A DNA stretch of 64,000 nt from Variovorax sp. PAMC 28711 (GTDB lineage: Bacteria; Pseudomonadota; Gammaproteobacteria; Burkholderiales; Burkholderiaceae_C). The position numbers and the translations under genes are program-made. Within the stretch, counting starts at the first letter, position 1. Each line of letters begins with the position of its first letter. Positions 1-8,608 of the stretch are shown one piece after another. Under the pieces are notes generated by a model. The model saw only the letters and a program-made list of their open reading frames with translations, was not told where the DNA came from and did not search any database. The stretch spans positions 3,508,501 to 3,572,500 of the forward strand of contig NZ_CP014517.1 of NCBI RefSeq assembly GCF_001577265.1, given 5' to 3'.

Positions 1-256
1 GTTCCGGCACGTCCTCGCCGATGTTCAGCTTGCCGAGGTCTTGCAGATTGGGCAGACCGTCGAGCATGAAGATGCGGTCCATGAGCCAGTCGGCGTGCTT
101 CATTTCGCCGATCGACTCCTCGTATTCTTTCTTCGCGAGCTTGTCCAGGCCCCAATGCTTGAGCATGCGGTAGTGGAGGAAGTACTGGTTGATCGCGGTC
201 AGCTCGTTTTTGAGTTGCGCCTGCAGATGACCGATGACTTGGGGATCGCCCTTCAT
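1..256 (-). CDS. bfr: Bacterioferritin, N-terminal part (truncated by window edge)
   Basis: The minus-strand frame starts at an ATG (complement 254-256) and runs off the window at base 1, giving about 85 residues. It begins [19 protein letters not shown] and continues with a [10 protein letters not shown] segment and an [12 protein letters not shown] segment. These are the first two helices of the bacterioferritin four-helix bundle and carry the ferroxidase-centre Glu and His ligands. The family stores iron as a ferric core in a 24-subunit, haem-containing shell. The haem-ligand Met (family position 52) falls in the visible part, but I did not align it exactly. The C-terminal half is missing only because of the window. 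Its start region faces ahpC, which fits a shared iron/peroxide-stress setting. Confidence 0.9.
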   Translation of the reverse strand, partial: MKGDPQVIGHLQAQLKNELTAINQYFLHYRMLKHWGLDKLAKKEYEESIGEMKHADWLMDRIFMLDGLPNLQDLGKLNIGEDVPE

Positions 257-416
257 GATTCTTTTCCTTGTTCTGAAGCGCGCGATTGTGGGAGGGCGGG
301 GCGCGCCCGGCAAGGCAAGCCCCTGCATTACCGGTCTGCATGCGTGTGATGCTGATACACGTTCGCATCGGTGAAAGCGCCCGCTTCGTGTTTCATAGGC
401 GCAAGGCATTCTTTTA

Positions 417-458
417 ATAGTTCAATACTATTGAAAATAGTAAATCGGTAGTTATACT
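417..458 (+). promoter_or_regulatory. ahpC promoter with OxyR-like operator
   Basis: TTGAAA (431-436) and TATACT (453-458) are separated by 16 bp, a good sigma-70 promoter 40 bp upstream of ahpC. Overlapping and preceding the -35 box is ATAG-N7-CTAT (417-431), a perfect OxyR half-site pair, followed by ATAG (437-440). OxyR sites are four ATAG/CTAT tetramers spaced about one helical turn apart. Here the third tetramer is 2 bp closer than consensus, so the full site is degenerate. OxyR control is inference from this match and from the downstream genes. Confidence 0.55.
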
Positions 459-498
459 TGTGCCTCGTTATCTTTATCCGCCACCAAGGAAAGCAGCA

Positions 499-1062
499 AT
501 GTCCCTCATCAACACCCCCGTGCAACCGTTCAAGACCGAGGCCTATCTGAACGGCAAGTTCATCACGGTCACCGAAGAATCGCTCAAGGGCAAATGGTCC
601 GTCCTGATCTTCATGCCGGCTGCTTTCACCTTCAATTGCCCGACGGAAGTCGAAGACGCGGCCGACAACTACCCTGAGTTCCAGAAGCTGAACACCGAGG
701 TGTACATCGTGACGACCGACACGCACTTTTCGCACAAGGTGTGGCATGACACCTCGCCTGCGGTTGGCAAGGCCAAGTTCCCGCTGGTCGGCGATCCGAC
801 GCACACGCTGACCAACGCCTTCGACGTACACATCGCCGAAGAAGGTCTGGCACTGCGCGGCACCTTCGTGATCAATCCGGACGGCATCATCAAGACGGCC
901 GAAGTGCACTCCAACGAGATTGCCCGCGACGTCAAGGAAACATTGCGCAAGCTCAAGGCAGCCCAGTACACCGCAGCGCACCCGAACGAGGTGTGCCCGG
1001 CCAAGTGGAACGACGGTGACAAGACGCTCGCCCCTTCGTTCGACCTCGTCGGCAAGATCTAA
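499..1062 (+). CDS. ahpC: Alkyl hydroperoxide reductase subunit C (2-Cys peroxiredoxin)
   Basis: This 187-residue protein has the same length as E. coli AhpC. The peroxidatic cysteine is C47 in FNCPTE and the resolving cysteine is C166 in VCPAKW, so it is a typical 2-Cys peroxiredoxin. It reduces H2O2, organic peroxides and peroxynitrite in the cytoplasm and is re-reduced by AhpF. The ATG at 499 is chosen over an in-frame TTG at 460 because AAGGA lies just upstream and because homologues begin MSLINT. It is followed by an intrinsic terminator and then ahpF. The motif reads FNCPTE rather than the common FVCPTE, a minor deviation. Confidence 0.97.
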   Translation: MSLINTPVQPFKTEAYLNGKFITVTEESLKGKWSVLIFMPAAFTFNCPTEVEDAADNYPEFQKLNTEVYIVTTDTHFSHKVWHDTSPAVGKAKFPLVGDPTHTLTNAFDVHIAEEGLALRGTFVINPDGIIKTAEVHSNEIARDVKETLRKLKAAQYTAAHPNEVCPAKWNDGDKTLAPSFDLVGKI

Positions 1063-1079
1063 GCAGCGCCTCGCGCGAA

Positions 1080-1112
1080 CGCCCGGGCGCTTTCGGAGCC
1101 CCGGGCTTTTTT
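1080..1112 (+). terminator. Intrinsic terminator between ahpC and ahpF
   Basis: The arms GCCCGGG (1081-1087) and CCCGGGC (1100-1106) enclose a 12-nt loop and are followed by TTTTTT. Lying between ahpC and ahpF, it would let ahpC be made in excess over ahpF, by partial read-through. Confidence 0.85.
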
Positions 1113-1154
1113 AGCCCCGGTTGATAGTTATCCCTTATCGAAAGTGAGCCCTCC

Positions 1155-2747
1155 ATGCTCGACGCAAACACCAAGGCCCAGTTGAAGAGTTACCTCGATC
1201 GCGCGACGCAGCCGATCGAAATCGTCGCCTCGATCGACGACAGCCAGGCTTCGGACGAAATGCGTTCGCTGCTGAAGGACGTCGCCGAGTCGTCCCCGCT
1301 GGTGACGTTCACCGAGAGCCGCGAAGACAACCACCGCAAGCCGTCGTTCTCGGTCAATCGCCCCGGCGAAAACCACGGTCCGCGCTTTGCCGGATTGCCG
1401 ATGGGCCACGAATTCACCTCGCTCATCCTGGCGTTGCTGCAGATCGGCGGCTACCCGCCCAGGGTCGAGCAAGAAGTGCTCGACCAGATCCGCGCGCTCG
1501 ACGGCGACTTCGAATTCGAAATCTTCGTGTCGCTCACCTGCCACAACTGCCCGGACGTGGTGCAGGCGCTGAACCTGATGGCGGTGCAGAACCCGCGCAT
1601 CAAGACCACCATGATCGAGGGCGGCACCTTCCAGGACGAAGTGAAGGCGCGCCAGATCATGGCTGTGCCCACCATTTTCCTGAACGGCACCGAATTCGGT
1701 CAGGGGCGCATGAGCCTGGAAGAAATCCTCGCAAAGATCGATACGGGCGGTGTCGCGCGCGAAGCGAAAAAGATCGATGCCAAGGCGCCGTTCGATGTGT
1801 TGATCGTCGGCGGTGGTCCCGCCGGCGCGGCTGCCGCGGTGTATGCGGCGCGCAAGGGCATCCGCACGGGCGTGGCGTCCGAGCGTTTTGGCGGGCAGGT
1901 CCTCGACACCATGGGCATCGAGAACTTCATCTCGGTCAAGGAAACCGTCGGTCCAGCCTTCGCGATCGCTCTCGAGGAGCATGTGCGTGCGTACGACGTC
2001 GACATCATGAATCTGCAGCGCGCCAAGGCACTGGTGCCGGGCAAGGACTTCGTGGAAATCCAGCTCGAGAGCGGCGCTTCGCTCAAGAGCCGCACGGTGG
2101 TCATTTCGACCGGTGCACGCTGGCGCAACATCAACGTGCCGGGCGAGCACGAGTTCAAGAACAAGGGCGTAGCGTACTGCCCGCATTGCGACGGCCCGCT
2201 GTTCAAGGGCAAGCGCGTGGCCGTCATCGGTGGCGGCAACTCGGGCGTCGAGGCCGCGATCGACCTCGCCGGCATCGTCGGCCATGTCACGCTGATCGAA
2301 TTCGACGTGCGGTTGCGTGCCGACGAGGTGCTGCAACGCAAGTTGCGCAGCCTGGAGAACGTGACGATCCACACGAACGCGCAAACCACCGAGATCACCG
2401 GCGACCAGACGGTGAACGGACTGGTCTACAAGGACCGTGCGAGCGGCGAACTGAAGACGGTGCCTCTCGAAGGCGTGTTCATCCAGATCGGGTTGGTGCC
2501 CAACACCGACTGGCTCAAAGGCACGGTCGAGCTGTCAAAGCACGGCGAGATCGTGGTGGACGCCAGAGGCCAGACTTCGGTGCCCGGTGTGTTCGCGGCG
2601 GGCGATGCGACGACCGTGCCGTTCAAGCAGATCATCATCGCGGCTGGCGACGGTGCCAAGGCGGCGCTGAGTGCCTTCGATCACCTCATTCGCACGCCGG
2701 TGCCGGTGGAAGTGTCGACGCCGGTGAAGGAAGCCGTCGCGGCCTAG
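1155..2747 (+). CDS. ahpF: Alkyl hydroperoxide reductase subunit F (flavoprotein disulfide reductase)
   Basis: This 530-residue protein transfers electrons from NADH through FAD and two redox disulfides to AhpC. In order it shows an N-terminal tandem thioredoxin-like domain with CHNC (C129/C132), an FAD-binding [10 protein letters not shown] motif near residue 219, and a thioredoxin-reductase-type CPHCD disulfide near residue 345. It then has an NAD-binding [10 protein letters not shown] motif and a C-terminal FAD loop (GVFAAGDAT). The length matches the family (about 520). The stop codon overlaps the stop of the convergent ppsR: the four bases CTAG (2744-2747) provide TAG on both strands. 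Confidence 0.97.
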   Translation: MLDANTKAQLKSYLDRATQPIEIVASIDDSQASDEMRSLLKDVAESSPLVTFTESREDNHRKPSFSVNRPGENHGPRFAGLPMGHEFTSLILALLQIGGYPPRVEQEVLDQIRALDGDFEFEIFVSLTCHNCPDVVQALNLMAVQNPRIKTTMIEGGTFQDEVKARQIMAVPTIFLNGTEFGQGRMSLEEILAKIDTGGVAREAKKIDAKAPFDVLIVGGGPAGAAAAVYAARKGIRTGVASERFGGQVLDTMGIENFISVKETVGPAFAIALEEHVRAYDVDIMNLQRAKALVPGKDFVEIQLESGASLKSRTVVISTGARWRNINVPGEHEFKNKGVAYCPHCDGPLFKGKRVAVIGGGNSGVEAAIDLAGIVGHVTLIEFDVRLRADEVLQRKLRSLENVTIHTNAQTTEITGDQTVNGLVYKDRASGELKTVPLEGVFIQIGLVPNTDWLKGTVELSKHGEIVVDARGQTSVPGVFAAGDATTVPFKQIIIAAGDGAKAALSAFDHLIRTPVPVEVSTPVKEAVAA

Positions 2748-3565
2748 TAAGTCAGGCGCTCGGGCCTGAGTTCCTGCAGGATCGTCGTCGCGATTTCTTC
2801 GATCGACTTGGTGGTGGTCGACAGCCAGCGGATGCCAGCGCGTCGCATCATCGCTTCGGCCTCGGTGATTTCCTGGCGGCAATTCTCGAGGCTGGCGTAG
2901 CGCGAGTTGGGTCGGCGTTCGTTGCGAATCTGCGAGAGCCGCTCCGGCTGGATCGTGAGCCCGAAAATTTTCTTCTTGTGCGGCAGCAAGGCCGGAGGCA
3001 ACTGTCGGCGATCGAAGTCTTCCGGAATCAGCGGATAGTTCGCGGCCTTGAGACCGTGCTGCATCGCGAGGTAGAGCGAGGTCGGCGTCTTGCCGCTACG
3101 GCTCACGCCGACCAGGATCAGGTCGGCGCCGTCGAGGTCGCGGTTGCTTTGCCCGTCGTCGTGTTGCAGGCTGAAGTCGATCGCGGCGATGCGAGCGTCG
3201 TACTCCTTGCTCTTGCTCACGTCGCTGAAGCGGCCGATGCGGTGGTTGGACTTCATCGCCAGTTCGATTTCCAGCGGCCGCACGAAAGTCCCGAACATGT
3301 CGAGCAGCATGCCCTTGCAGCCGGTCTCGATGACTTCCAGCACCTCCATGTTGGCCAGCGTCGTGAAGACGATCGGCCGCACGCCCTCGATTTCTGCGGT
3401 GTGATTGATCCTGCGTACCGCCTGGTGCGCCTTGTCGACCGTGTCGGTGAAGGGCAGGCGAACGTGCCGCGGCTTCATTTCGAACTGTGCAAGCACGGCA
3501 TTGCCGAATGTTTCGGCCGTGATGCCGGTGCCGTCGGAGACGAAGAAAACGGTGCGTGTTTGCAT
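2744..3565 (-). CDS. ppsR: PEP synthase regulatory protein (bifunctional kinase/pyrophosphorylase, DUF299)
   Basis: The 273-residue protein begins [19 protein letters not shown], the family signature, and carries the P-loop-like GVSRSGKT at 153-160. Family knowledge: it inactivates PEP synthase by ADP-dependent phosphorylation of an active-site Thr and reactivates it by Pi-dependent pyrophosphorolysis, setting gluconeogenic flux. It is divergent from ppsA, its target, with about 205 bp of shared promoter region between them. Confidence 0.95.
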   Translation of the reverse strand: MQTRTVFFVSDGTGITAETFGNAVLAQFEMKPRHVRLPFTDTVDKAHQAVRRINHTAEIEGVRPIVFTTLANMEVLEVIETGCKGMLLDMFGTFVRPLEIELAMKSNHRIGRFSDVSKSKEYDARIAAIDFSLQHDDGQSNRDLDGADLILVGVSRSGKTPTSLYLAMQHGLKAANYPLIPEDFDRRQLPPALLPHKKKIFGLTIQPERLSQIRNERRPNSRYASLENCRQEITEAEAMMRRAGIRWLSTTTKSIEEIATTILQELRPERLTY

Positions 3566-3770
3566 GGCGGTTCAGGAGGGGGTGAGGGCGTCTGCGGCCT
3601 TGTCCTGCGGCGCAAGCGGGGGTGCCGCGCCTACAATCCGGGCCATTATCGGGAATCTGCTTTCCCGTGCTTCATCTTTCCATGCAGACCGCCACCGCAC
3701 CCAAAGCAACGACAACGATCGTGCCGGGCCGCCTGCATGCGCCGCCGGTTTTAACTTCTGGAGCCTCCCC

Positions 3771-6164
3771 ATGCCTGCACTCTTTGAAGCGACCGCCCTG
3801 GTCGTACCGTTCGAGAACCTGAGGATGACCGACGTCGAGTCGGTCGGCGGCAAGAACGCCAGCCTCGGCGAAATGATTTCCCAGCTGCCTCAAGGCGTTC
3901 GCGTGCCGACCGGCTTCGCCACCACGGCGCATGCGTTTCGTGCGTTTCTCGCGCACGACGGTCTGGCCGACAAGATCAGCAAGCGGCTGGCCGCGCTCGA
4001 TACTGAAGACGTGCGCGCGCTGGCCGTGGCCGGCGCCGAGATTCGCGGCATGGTCGAAGCCCAGCCGTTTCCGGCCGACTTGCAAAAGGCCATCGGCGAG
4101 GCGTTCGCGACCTTGAGCGCCGGCAACCCTGCCGCTTCGTTCGCGGTGCGCTCGTCGGCCACGGCCGAAGACTTGCCCGACGCCTCGTTCGCCGGCCAAC
4201 AGGAGACATTCCTCAATGTGGTCGGCATCGACGATGTGCTCCACAAGATGAAGGAAGTCTTCGCTTCCCTCTACAACGACCGCGCGATCAGCTACCGCGT
4301 GCACAAGGGTTTCGAGCACGACATCGTCGCGCTGTCGGCGGGTGTGCAACGCATGGTGCGCAGCGATCTGGGCGCCGCCGGCGTGATGTTCACCATCGAC
4401 ACCGAGTCGGGTTTCGAAGACGTGGTCTTCATCACCTCGAGCTACGGCCTTGGCGAGACCGTGGTGCAGGGCGCCGTGAACCCGGATGAGTTCTATGTGC
4501 ACAAGCCGATGTTGAAGGCCGGCAAGCGCGCGGTGATCCGCCGCAACCTCGGCTCCAAGCTGATCCAGATGGAATTCGCCACGCCCCAAGAAAAAGCAGA
4601 GAGCGGCAAGCTGGTGAAGACGACCGATGTGCCGACCGAGCAGCGCAACCGCTACTCGCTGACCGACGCGGACGTCGAGCAACTCGCGAAGTACGCGCTG
4701 GTCATCGAAGAGCACTATGGCCGCCCGATGGACATCGAATGGGGCAAGGACGGCACCGACGGTCATCTCTACATCCTGCAGGCGCGCCCCGAGACTGTGA
4801 AGAGCCAGCAGCAGGGCAAGGCCGAGCAGCGCTACAAGTTGCTGGGCAAGGGCGCCGTGCTGGCGGAGGGCCGCGCGATCGGCCAAAAAATCGGCACCGG
4901 CCCGGTACGTCTCGTCTACAACATCAGTGAAATGGACAAGGTGCAAGCGGGCGATGTGCTGGTCACCGACATGACAGATCCCAACTGGGAGCCGGTCATG
5001 AAACGTGCCGCGGCCATCGTGACCAACCGAGGCGGGCGCACCTGCCACGCGGCCATCATCGCGCGCGAGCTGGGCATTCCGGCGGTGGTCGGTTGCGGCG
5101 ACGCGACTGATCTGCTGAAAGAAGGCACGCTGGTCACGGTGAGCTGCGCGGAAGGCGATACCGGCTTCATCTACGACGGCCTGCTCGAAACCGAAGTGAC
5201 CGAAGTCCAGCGCGGCACGATGCCCGACATCGATCTGAAAATCATGATGAACGTCGGGAATCCGCAGCTGGCTTTCGATTTCTGCCAGCTGCCGAACCAC
5301 GGGGTTGGGCTGGCTCGGCTCGAGTTCATCATCAACAACAACATCGGCGTGCATCCGAAGGCGATCCTCGACTATCCGAACGTGGATGCCGACCTGAAGA
5401 AAGCGGTCGAATCGGTGGCGCGCGGACACGCTTCGCCCCGCGCGTTCTACGTCGACAAGGTGGCCGAGGGCATCGCGACCATCGCCGCCGCCTTCTGGCC
5501 CAAGCCCGTCATCGTTCGACTGTCGGACTTCAAGTCGAACGAATACCGCAAGTTGATCGGCGGTTCGCGCTACGAGCCCGAAGAAGAGAACCCGATGCTG
5601 GGTTTCCGTGGCGCGGCGCGCTACATCAGCGAAGAGTTTCGCGAAGCGTTCTTGATGGAGTGCGAGGCGCTCAAGCGCGTGCGCAACGACCTGGGCTTGA
5701 CCAACGTGCAGATCATGGTGCCTTTTGTGCGCACGTTGAAGCAGGCCGAGCGCGTGACCGGGCTGCTGGCTGCCGAAGGCCTGAAGCGCGGCGAGAACGA
5801 GCTCAAGATCATCATGATGTGCGAGGTGCCGAGCAACGCGATCTTGGCGGACGAGTTCCTCCAGTTCTTCGACGGCTTCTCGATCGGCTCGAACGACCTG
5901 ACGCAGCTGACGCTCGGGCTGGACCGCGATTCCGGCCTCGAATTGCTGGCGGCCGACTTCGACGAACGTGACCCGGCCGTCAAGGCGATGTTGAGCCGTG
6001 CCATCGCGGCCTGCAAGGCCCAAGGTAAATATGTCGGCATCTGCGGGCAGGGGCCCAGCGATCACCCGGACTTCGCGCTGTGGCTGGCCGAGCAAGGCAT
6101 CGAATCGATTTCGCTGAACCCGGACAGCGTGATCGACACCTGGAAGCAGCTGGCTGCACGCTGA
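3771..6164 (+). CDS. ppsA: Phosphoenolpyruvate synthase (pyruvate, water dikinase)
   Basis: The 797-residue enzyme converts pyruvate + ATP to PEP + AMP + Pi for gluconeogenesis. It has an N-terminal ATP-grasp domain ([21 protein letters not shown]) and a central swivelling domain with the phospho-His in [13 protein letters not shown] (H426). The C-terminal TIM barrel carries the PEP-binding cysteine in GICGQGPSD (C758). ATG 3771 is chosen because E. coli-type PpsA starts close to [25 protein letters not shown]; upstream in-frame sequence looks non-coding. A possible -10 (TACAAT, 3632-3637) lies in the region shared with ppsR. Confidence 0.97.
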   Translation: MPALFEATALVVPFENLRMTDVESVGGKNASLGEMISQLPQGVRVPTGFATTAHAFRAFLAHDGLADKISKRLAALDTEDVRALAVAGAEIRGMVEAQPFPADLQKAIGEAFATLSAGNPAASFAVRSSATAEDLPDASFAGQQETFLNVVGIDDVLHKMKEVFASLYNDRAISYRVHKGFEHDIVALSAGVQRMVRSDLGAAGVMFTIDTESGFEDVVFITSSYGLGETVVQGAVNPDEFYVHKPMLKAGKRAVIRRNLGSKLIQMEFATPQEKAESGKLVKTTDVPTEQRNRYSLTDADVEQLAKYALVIEEHYGRPMDIEWGKDGTDGHLYILQARPETVKSQQQGKAEQRYKLLGKGAVLAEGRAIGQKIGTGPVRLVYNISEMDKVQAGDVLVTDMTDPNWEPVMKRAAAIVTNRGGRTCHAAIIARELGIPAVVGCGDATDLLKEGTLVTVSCAEGDTGFIYDGLLETEVTEVQRGTMPDIDLKIMMNVGNPQLAFDFCQLPNHGVGLARLEFIINNNIGVHPKAILDYPNVDADLKKAVESVARGHASPRAFYVDKVAEGIATIAAAFWPKPVIVRLSDFKSNEYRKLIGGSRYEPEEENPMLGFRGAARYISEEFREAFLMECEALKRVRNDLGLTNVQIMVPFVRTLKQAERVTGLLAAEGLKRGENELKIIMMCEVPSNAILADEFLQFFDGFSIGSNDLTQLTLGLDRDSGLELLAADFDERDPAVKAMLSRAIAACKAQGKYVGICGQGPSDHPDFALWLAEQGIESISLNPDSVIDTWKQLAAR

Positions 6165-6361
6165 ACCGCGCGTGACCGGTGTGCCGGTGCGCAAAGAATT
6201 CATCCCGCGCGACGGTCGAATGCCCTCGTCAGCCTGGCGTAATTGAAACAAAATGCGTTTTTGGTGCGAAACTGTGTGGCGAGCAGGGAGGGCTGACGTC
6301 CACGCAGCGTCGCAGCGCCCATTCCGAGGTCTGGACTTTCATTTTTGGGACGATCCGCAAC

Positions 6362-6892
6362 ATGATTCTTGTCAAGACAGAAGCAGGTCAGCAAGTGCTC
6401 AGGGACCGCTCGGTGCGTTTGACGCCGCGGCAGCGTTCGGCTTTCATCCTGTGCGATGGCAAGCGGTCCGTCGATGAGGTTCTGGGCGCCGGAATGGGTA
6501 TCGGCCCTGACGACATCGACCAGATGATCGAATTGGGTCTGCTCGGGCCGCTCGACGGCATGCCGGTGCGCGAACCGGCAATGGCCATGGCGGCTGCGCA
6601 GCCCGTCGCCGTGGCAGCGGTGGTGAGCCCCTCTTTGCTGAAGACGGCCACCGAAGCCCTCGCGGTTGCACCGACGCCGCTGGTTGCAACCCGGTCGACC
6701 CAGCAGCGCTACCAGGAGGCTTACCCGATCGCCACCCGGCTCACGGGTGCGTTGGGGCTCCGCGGATTCCGGCTCAACCTGTCGGTGGAGGGCACGTCGA
6801 CCTACGAAGAATTGCTCGCGCTGGCGCCCAAGATCCGGGCCGCCGTCGGCCCCGAGAAGGCTGCCGAGCTCGATCGCGCGCTGGGGCACTGA
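6362..6892 (+). CDS. Conserved hypothetical protein, 176 aa
   Basis: I do not recognise a named family. The protein starts MILVKTEAGQQVLRDRSVRL, and residues 1-60 look like a small helical, winged-helix-like fold (TPRQRSAFILCDGKRSVDEVL). A low-complexity Ala/Val/Pro linker (about 75-115) precedes a C-terminal helical segment (LTGALGLRGFRLNLSVEGTSTYEELLALAPKIRAAVGPEKAAELDRALG). The two-part layout with a flexible linker suggests a small regulatory or adaptor protein, but this is inference. ATG 6362 is preferred over upstream in-frame starts because the sequence before it lacks protein-like composition. It lies between ppsA and rpsF. Confidence 0.7.
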   Translation: MILVKTEAGQQVLRDRSVRLTPRQRSAFILCDGKRSVDEVLGAGMGIGPDDIDQMIELGLLGPLDGMPVREPAMAMAAAQPVAVAAVVSPSLLKTATEALAVAPTPLVATRSTQQRYQEAYPIATRLTGALGLRGFRLNLSVEGTSTYEELLALAPKIRAAVGPEKAAELDRALGH

Positions 6893-6899
6893 CGCCTGC

Positions 6900-6905
6900 T
6901 ATAAT
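6900..6905 (+). promoter_or_regulatory. Putative -10 box of the rpsF operon
   Basis: A perfect TATAAT lies 7 bp after the preceding stop codon and 80 bp before rpsF. No convincing -35 hexamer is seen 16-18 bp upstream, so assignment rests on the -10 and its position. Confidence 0.45.
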
Positions 6906-6985
6906 CGTGGGCTTTCCCTTGCCACACTGCATCCGACGCTGCGGGTGGCTTTATTCCCTTCTTCGGAAGACCCACAAGGAGTGTC

Positions 6986-7360
6986 ATGCGTCATTACGAA
7001 ATCATCCTGCTGATCCATCCGGATCAAAGCGAACAAGTTCCAGCCATGCTGGAGCGTTACAAGGGCCTCATCACGGCCGGCGGTGGCAAGATCCACCGCG
7101 TTGAAGACTGGGGCCGCCGTCAGCTGGCCTACCAGATCAACAAGCTGAGCAAGGCGCACTACCTGTGCGTCAACATCGAAGCCGAGCAAACCGTGATGGC
7201 CGAACTCGAACACGCGTTCAAGTTCAACGACGCCGTGCTGCGCCACCTGACCGTTCAGAAGAAGAAGGCCGACACCGGTCCTTCGTCGATGATGAAGACG
7301 GTCGAGCGTGAAGAGGCCCGCAAGGCCCAACAAGCCGAGTACGCGAACAACAACAACTGA
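6986..7360 (+). CDS. rpsF: 30S ribosomal protein bS6
   Basis: The 124-residue protein starts [18 protein letters not shown] and contains the [19 protein letters not shown] core of bS6, which binds the 16S rRNA platform with bS18. An AAGGAG Shine-Dalgarno sits just upstream. It is the first gene of rpsF-priB-rpsR-rplI. The C-terminal tail is acidic and Asn-rich, as in many bS6 proteins. Confidence 0.97.
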   Translation: MRHYEIILLIHPDQSEQVPAMLERYKGLITAGGGKIHRVEDWGRRQLAYQINKLSKAHYLCVNIEAEQTVMAELEHAFKFNDAVLRHLTVQKKKADTGPSSMMKTVEREEARKAQQAEYANNNN

Positions 7361-7364
7361 TGGT

Positions 7365-7679
7365 GTGACGGTGACCGGCACAGCGGTCGCGGCCAATCAG
7401 CTTTTGCTGACTGCCGTGGTTGCCGAACTCGGTGCCTTGCGATTCACGCCCGCCGGCTTGCCTGCCATTGATCTGCGCCTCGAACACGAGTCGAAGATCG
7501 AAGAAGCAGGTCAAGTCCGGCAGGTGAAGGCGGCTTTGAAGGCCGTCGCGTTCGGCACAATAGCCGAGCGGCTCGCAAGTCAGGCGTTGGGGAGTCTCTG
7601 GCGATTTCAGGGCTTCCTCGCGACACCGGGGAACGGCAAGCATCCGGTCCTTCACATCCAGGATTTTCAGCAAGATTAA
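7365..7679 (+). CDS. priB: Primosomal replication protein N (PriB)
   Basis: About 104 residues with an OB fold of the single-strand DNA-binding superfamily: NQLLLTAVVAELGALRFTPAGLPAIDLRLEHES, then FGTIAERLASQALGSLWRFQGFLA. PriB helps PriA and DnaT restart stalled forks. I place the start at GTG 7365 (GTG 7371 is also possible). No good Shine-Dalgarno is present and the start is only 4 nt after the rpsF stop, so translation is probably coupled to rpsF. Position between rpsF and rpsR is the classic arrangement and supports the call. Confidence 0.88.
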   Translation: MTVTGTAVAANQLLLTAVVAELGALRFTPAGLPAIDLRLEHESKIEEAGQVRQVKAALKAVAFGTIAERLASQALGSLWRFQGFLATPGNGKHPVLHIQDFQQD

Positions 7680-7697
7680 TTTTTCGAGAGGTCCCAA

Positions 7698-7979
7698 ATG
7701 GCCACGTTCAAGAAATTCAACAAAGACAAGCGCCCCAAGCGCAACACCCAGTCGCTGCTCTTCAAGCGCAAGCGCTTCTGCCGCTTCACCGTCGCCAACG
7801 TCGAAGAGATCGACTACAAGGACATCGACACGCTGCGCGATTTCATCAGCGAAAACGGCAAGATCATTCCCGCACGCCTGACCGGCACGCGCGCGATCTA
7901 CCAGCGCCAGCTCAACACCGCGATCAAGCGTGCACGCTTCCTCGCGATGGTGCCGTACAGCGACCAGCACCGCGTCTAA
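7698..7979 (+). CDS. rpsR: 30S ribosomal protein bS18
   Basis: The 93-residue basic protein contains [41 protein letters not shown], the bS18 signature. It partners bS6 in the 30S platform. A GAGAGG Shine-Dalgarno precedes the ATG. Confidence 0.97.
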   Translation: MATFKKFNKDKRPKRNTQSLLFKRKRFCRFTVANVEEIDYKDIDTLRDFISENGKIIPARLTGTRAIYQRQLNTAIKRARFLAMVPYSDQHRV

Positions 7980-7992
7980 GGAGTTCGACACC

Positions 7993-8445
7993 ATGCAAAT
8001 CATTCTTCTGGACAAGGTCCTGAACGTCGGCTCGCTCGGCGACATCGTGAAAGTGAAGGACGGCTACGCGCGTAACTTCCTGATCCCGTCGGGCCGCGCA
8101 CGTCGGGCCACCACGGCGAACAAGGCCGAGTTCGAAGCCAAGCGCGTCGACCTCGAAAAGGCTGCTGCTGCCAAGTTGGCCGAATCGCAAGCCCAGGGCG
8201 AAAAGCTCGGCGGCTCGGCGGTCAAGCTCACGCAGAAGGCCGGCGTCGACGGTCGTCTGTTCGGTTCGGTCACCAACGGCGACATCGCCGAAGAGCTGAA
8301 CAAGCAGGGCTACAAAGTCGCCAAGTCGCAAGTGCGCATGCCCAACGGTCCGATCAAGATCGTCGGCGACAGCACCGTGAGCGTGGCGCTGCACACCGAC
8401 GTGGTCGTCGAGATCACCGTGACGGTGTACGGCGAAACCGCTTAA
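7993..8445 (+). CDS. rplI: 50S ribosomal protein bL9
   Basis: The 150-residue protein begins [30 protein letters not shown], the N-terminal rRNA-binding domain of bL9. A long connecting helix (about 40-75) and a C-terminal domain follow. The AAGGAG Shine-Dalgarno overlaps the rpsR stop codon, indicating close coupling. It is the last gene of the operon, followed at once by a terminator. Confidence 0.97.
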   Translation: MQIILLDKVLNVGSLGDIVKVKDGYARNFLIPSGRARRATTANKAEFEAKRVDLEKAAAAKLAESQAQGEKLGGSAVKLTQKAGVDGRLFGSVTNGDIAEELNKQGYKVAKSQVRMPNGPIKIVGDSTVSVALHTDVVVEITVTVYGETA

Positions 8446-8462
8446 GCCTTCGACGACGAAGC

Positions 8463-8490
8463 AAAAAAGCCGCCTTCGGGCGGCTTTTTA
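8463..8490 (+). terminator. Intrinsic terminator after rplI
   Basis: GCCGCC (8469-8474), a TTCG tetraloop and GGCGGC (8479-8484), with an A-run before and TTTTT after; it ends the rpsF operon. Confidence 0.93.
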
Positions 8491-8540
8491 CTTTGGGGTT
8501 CCGCGCAGTTGTCCTCGGCGCTCCACCGAAAAGCCACCGC

Positions 8541-8549
8541 TTATCCACA
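8541..8549 (+). promoter_or_regulatory. DnaA box upstream of dnaB
   Basis: A perfect consensus DnaA box, TTATCCACA, lies 60 bp before the dnaB start codon. A second, partial match (TTATCC) starts at 8553. It may link dnaB transcription to DnaA. A single box does not indicate an origin. Confidence 0.55.
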
Positions 8550-8608
8550 GCGTTATCCCATGACGTCGCCGGCCCCGCGCACTAGCATGGCTGGCTGCAA
8601 GGAAACCC

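Noticed and set aside
1128..2384. 418-codon minus-strand frame opposite ahpF
   Set aside because: Shadow of a gene with clear AhpF motifs.
3672..6251. 859-codon minus-strand frame opposite ppsA
   Set aside because: Shadow frame of ppsA with His/Arg/Val-rich composition and no motifs.
8541..8561. Replication origin at the DnaA box
   Set aside because: Only one consensus box, no AT-rich unwinding region, and no dnaA/dnaN nearby.
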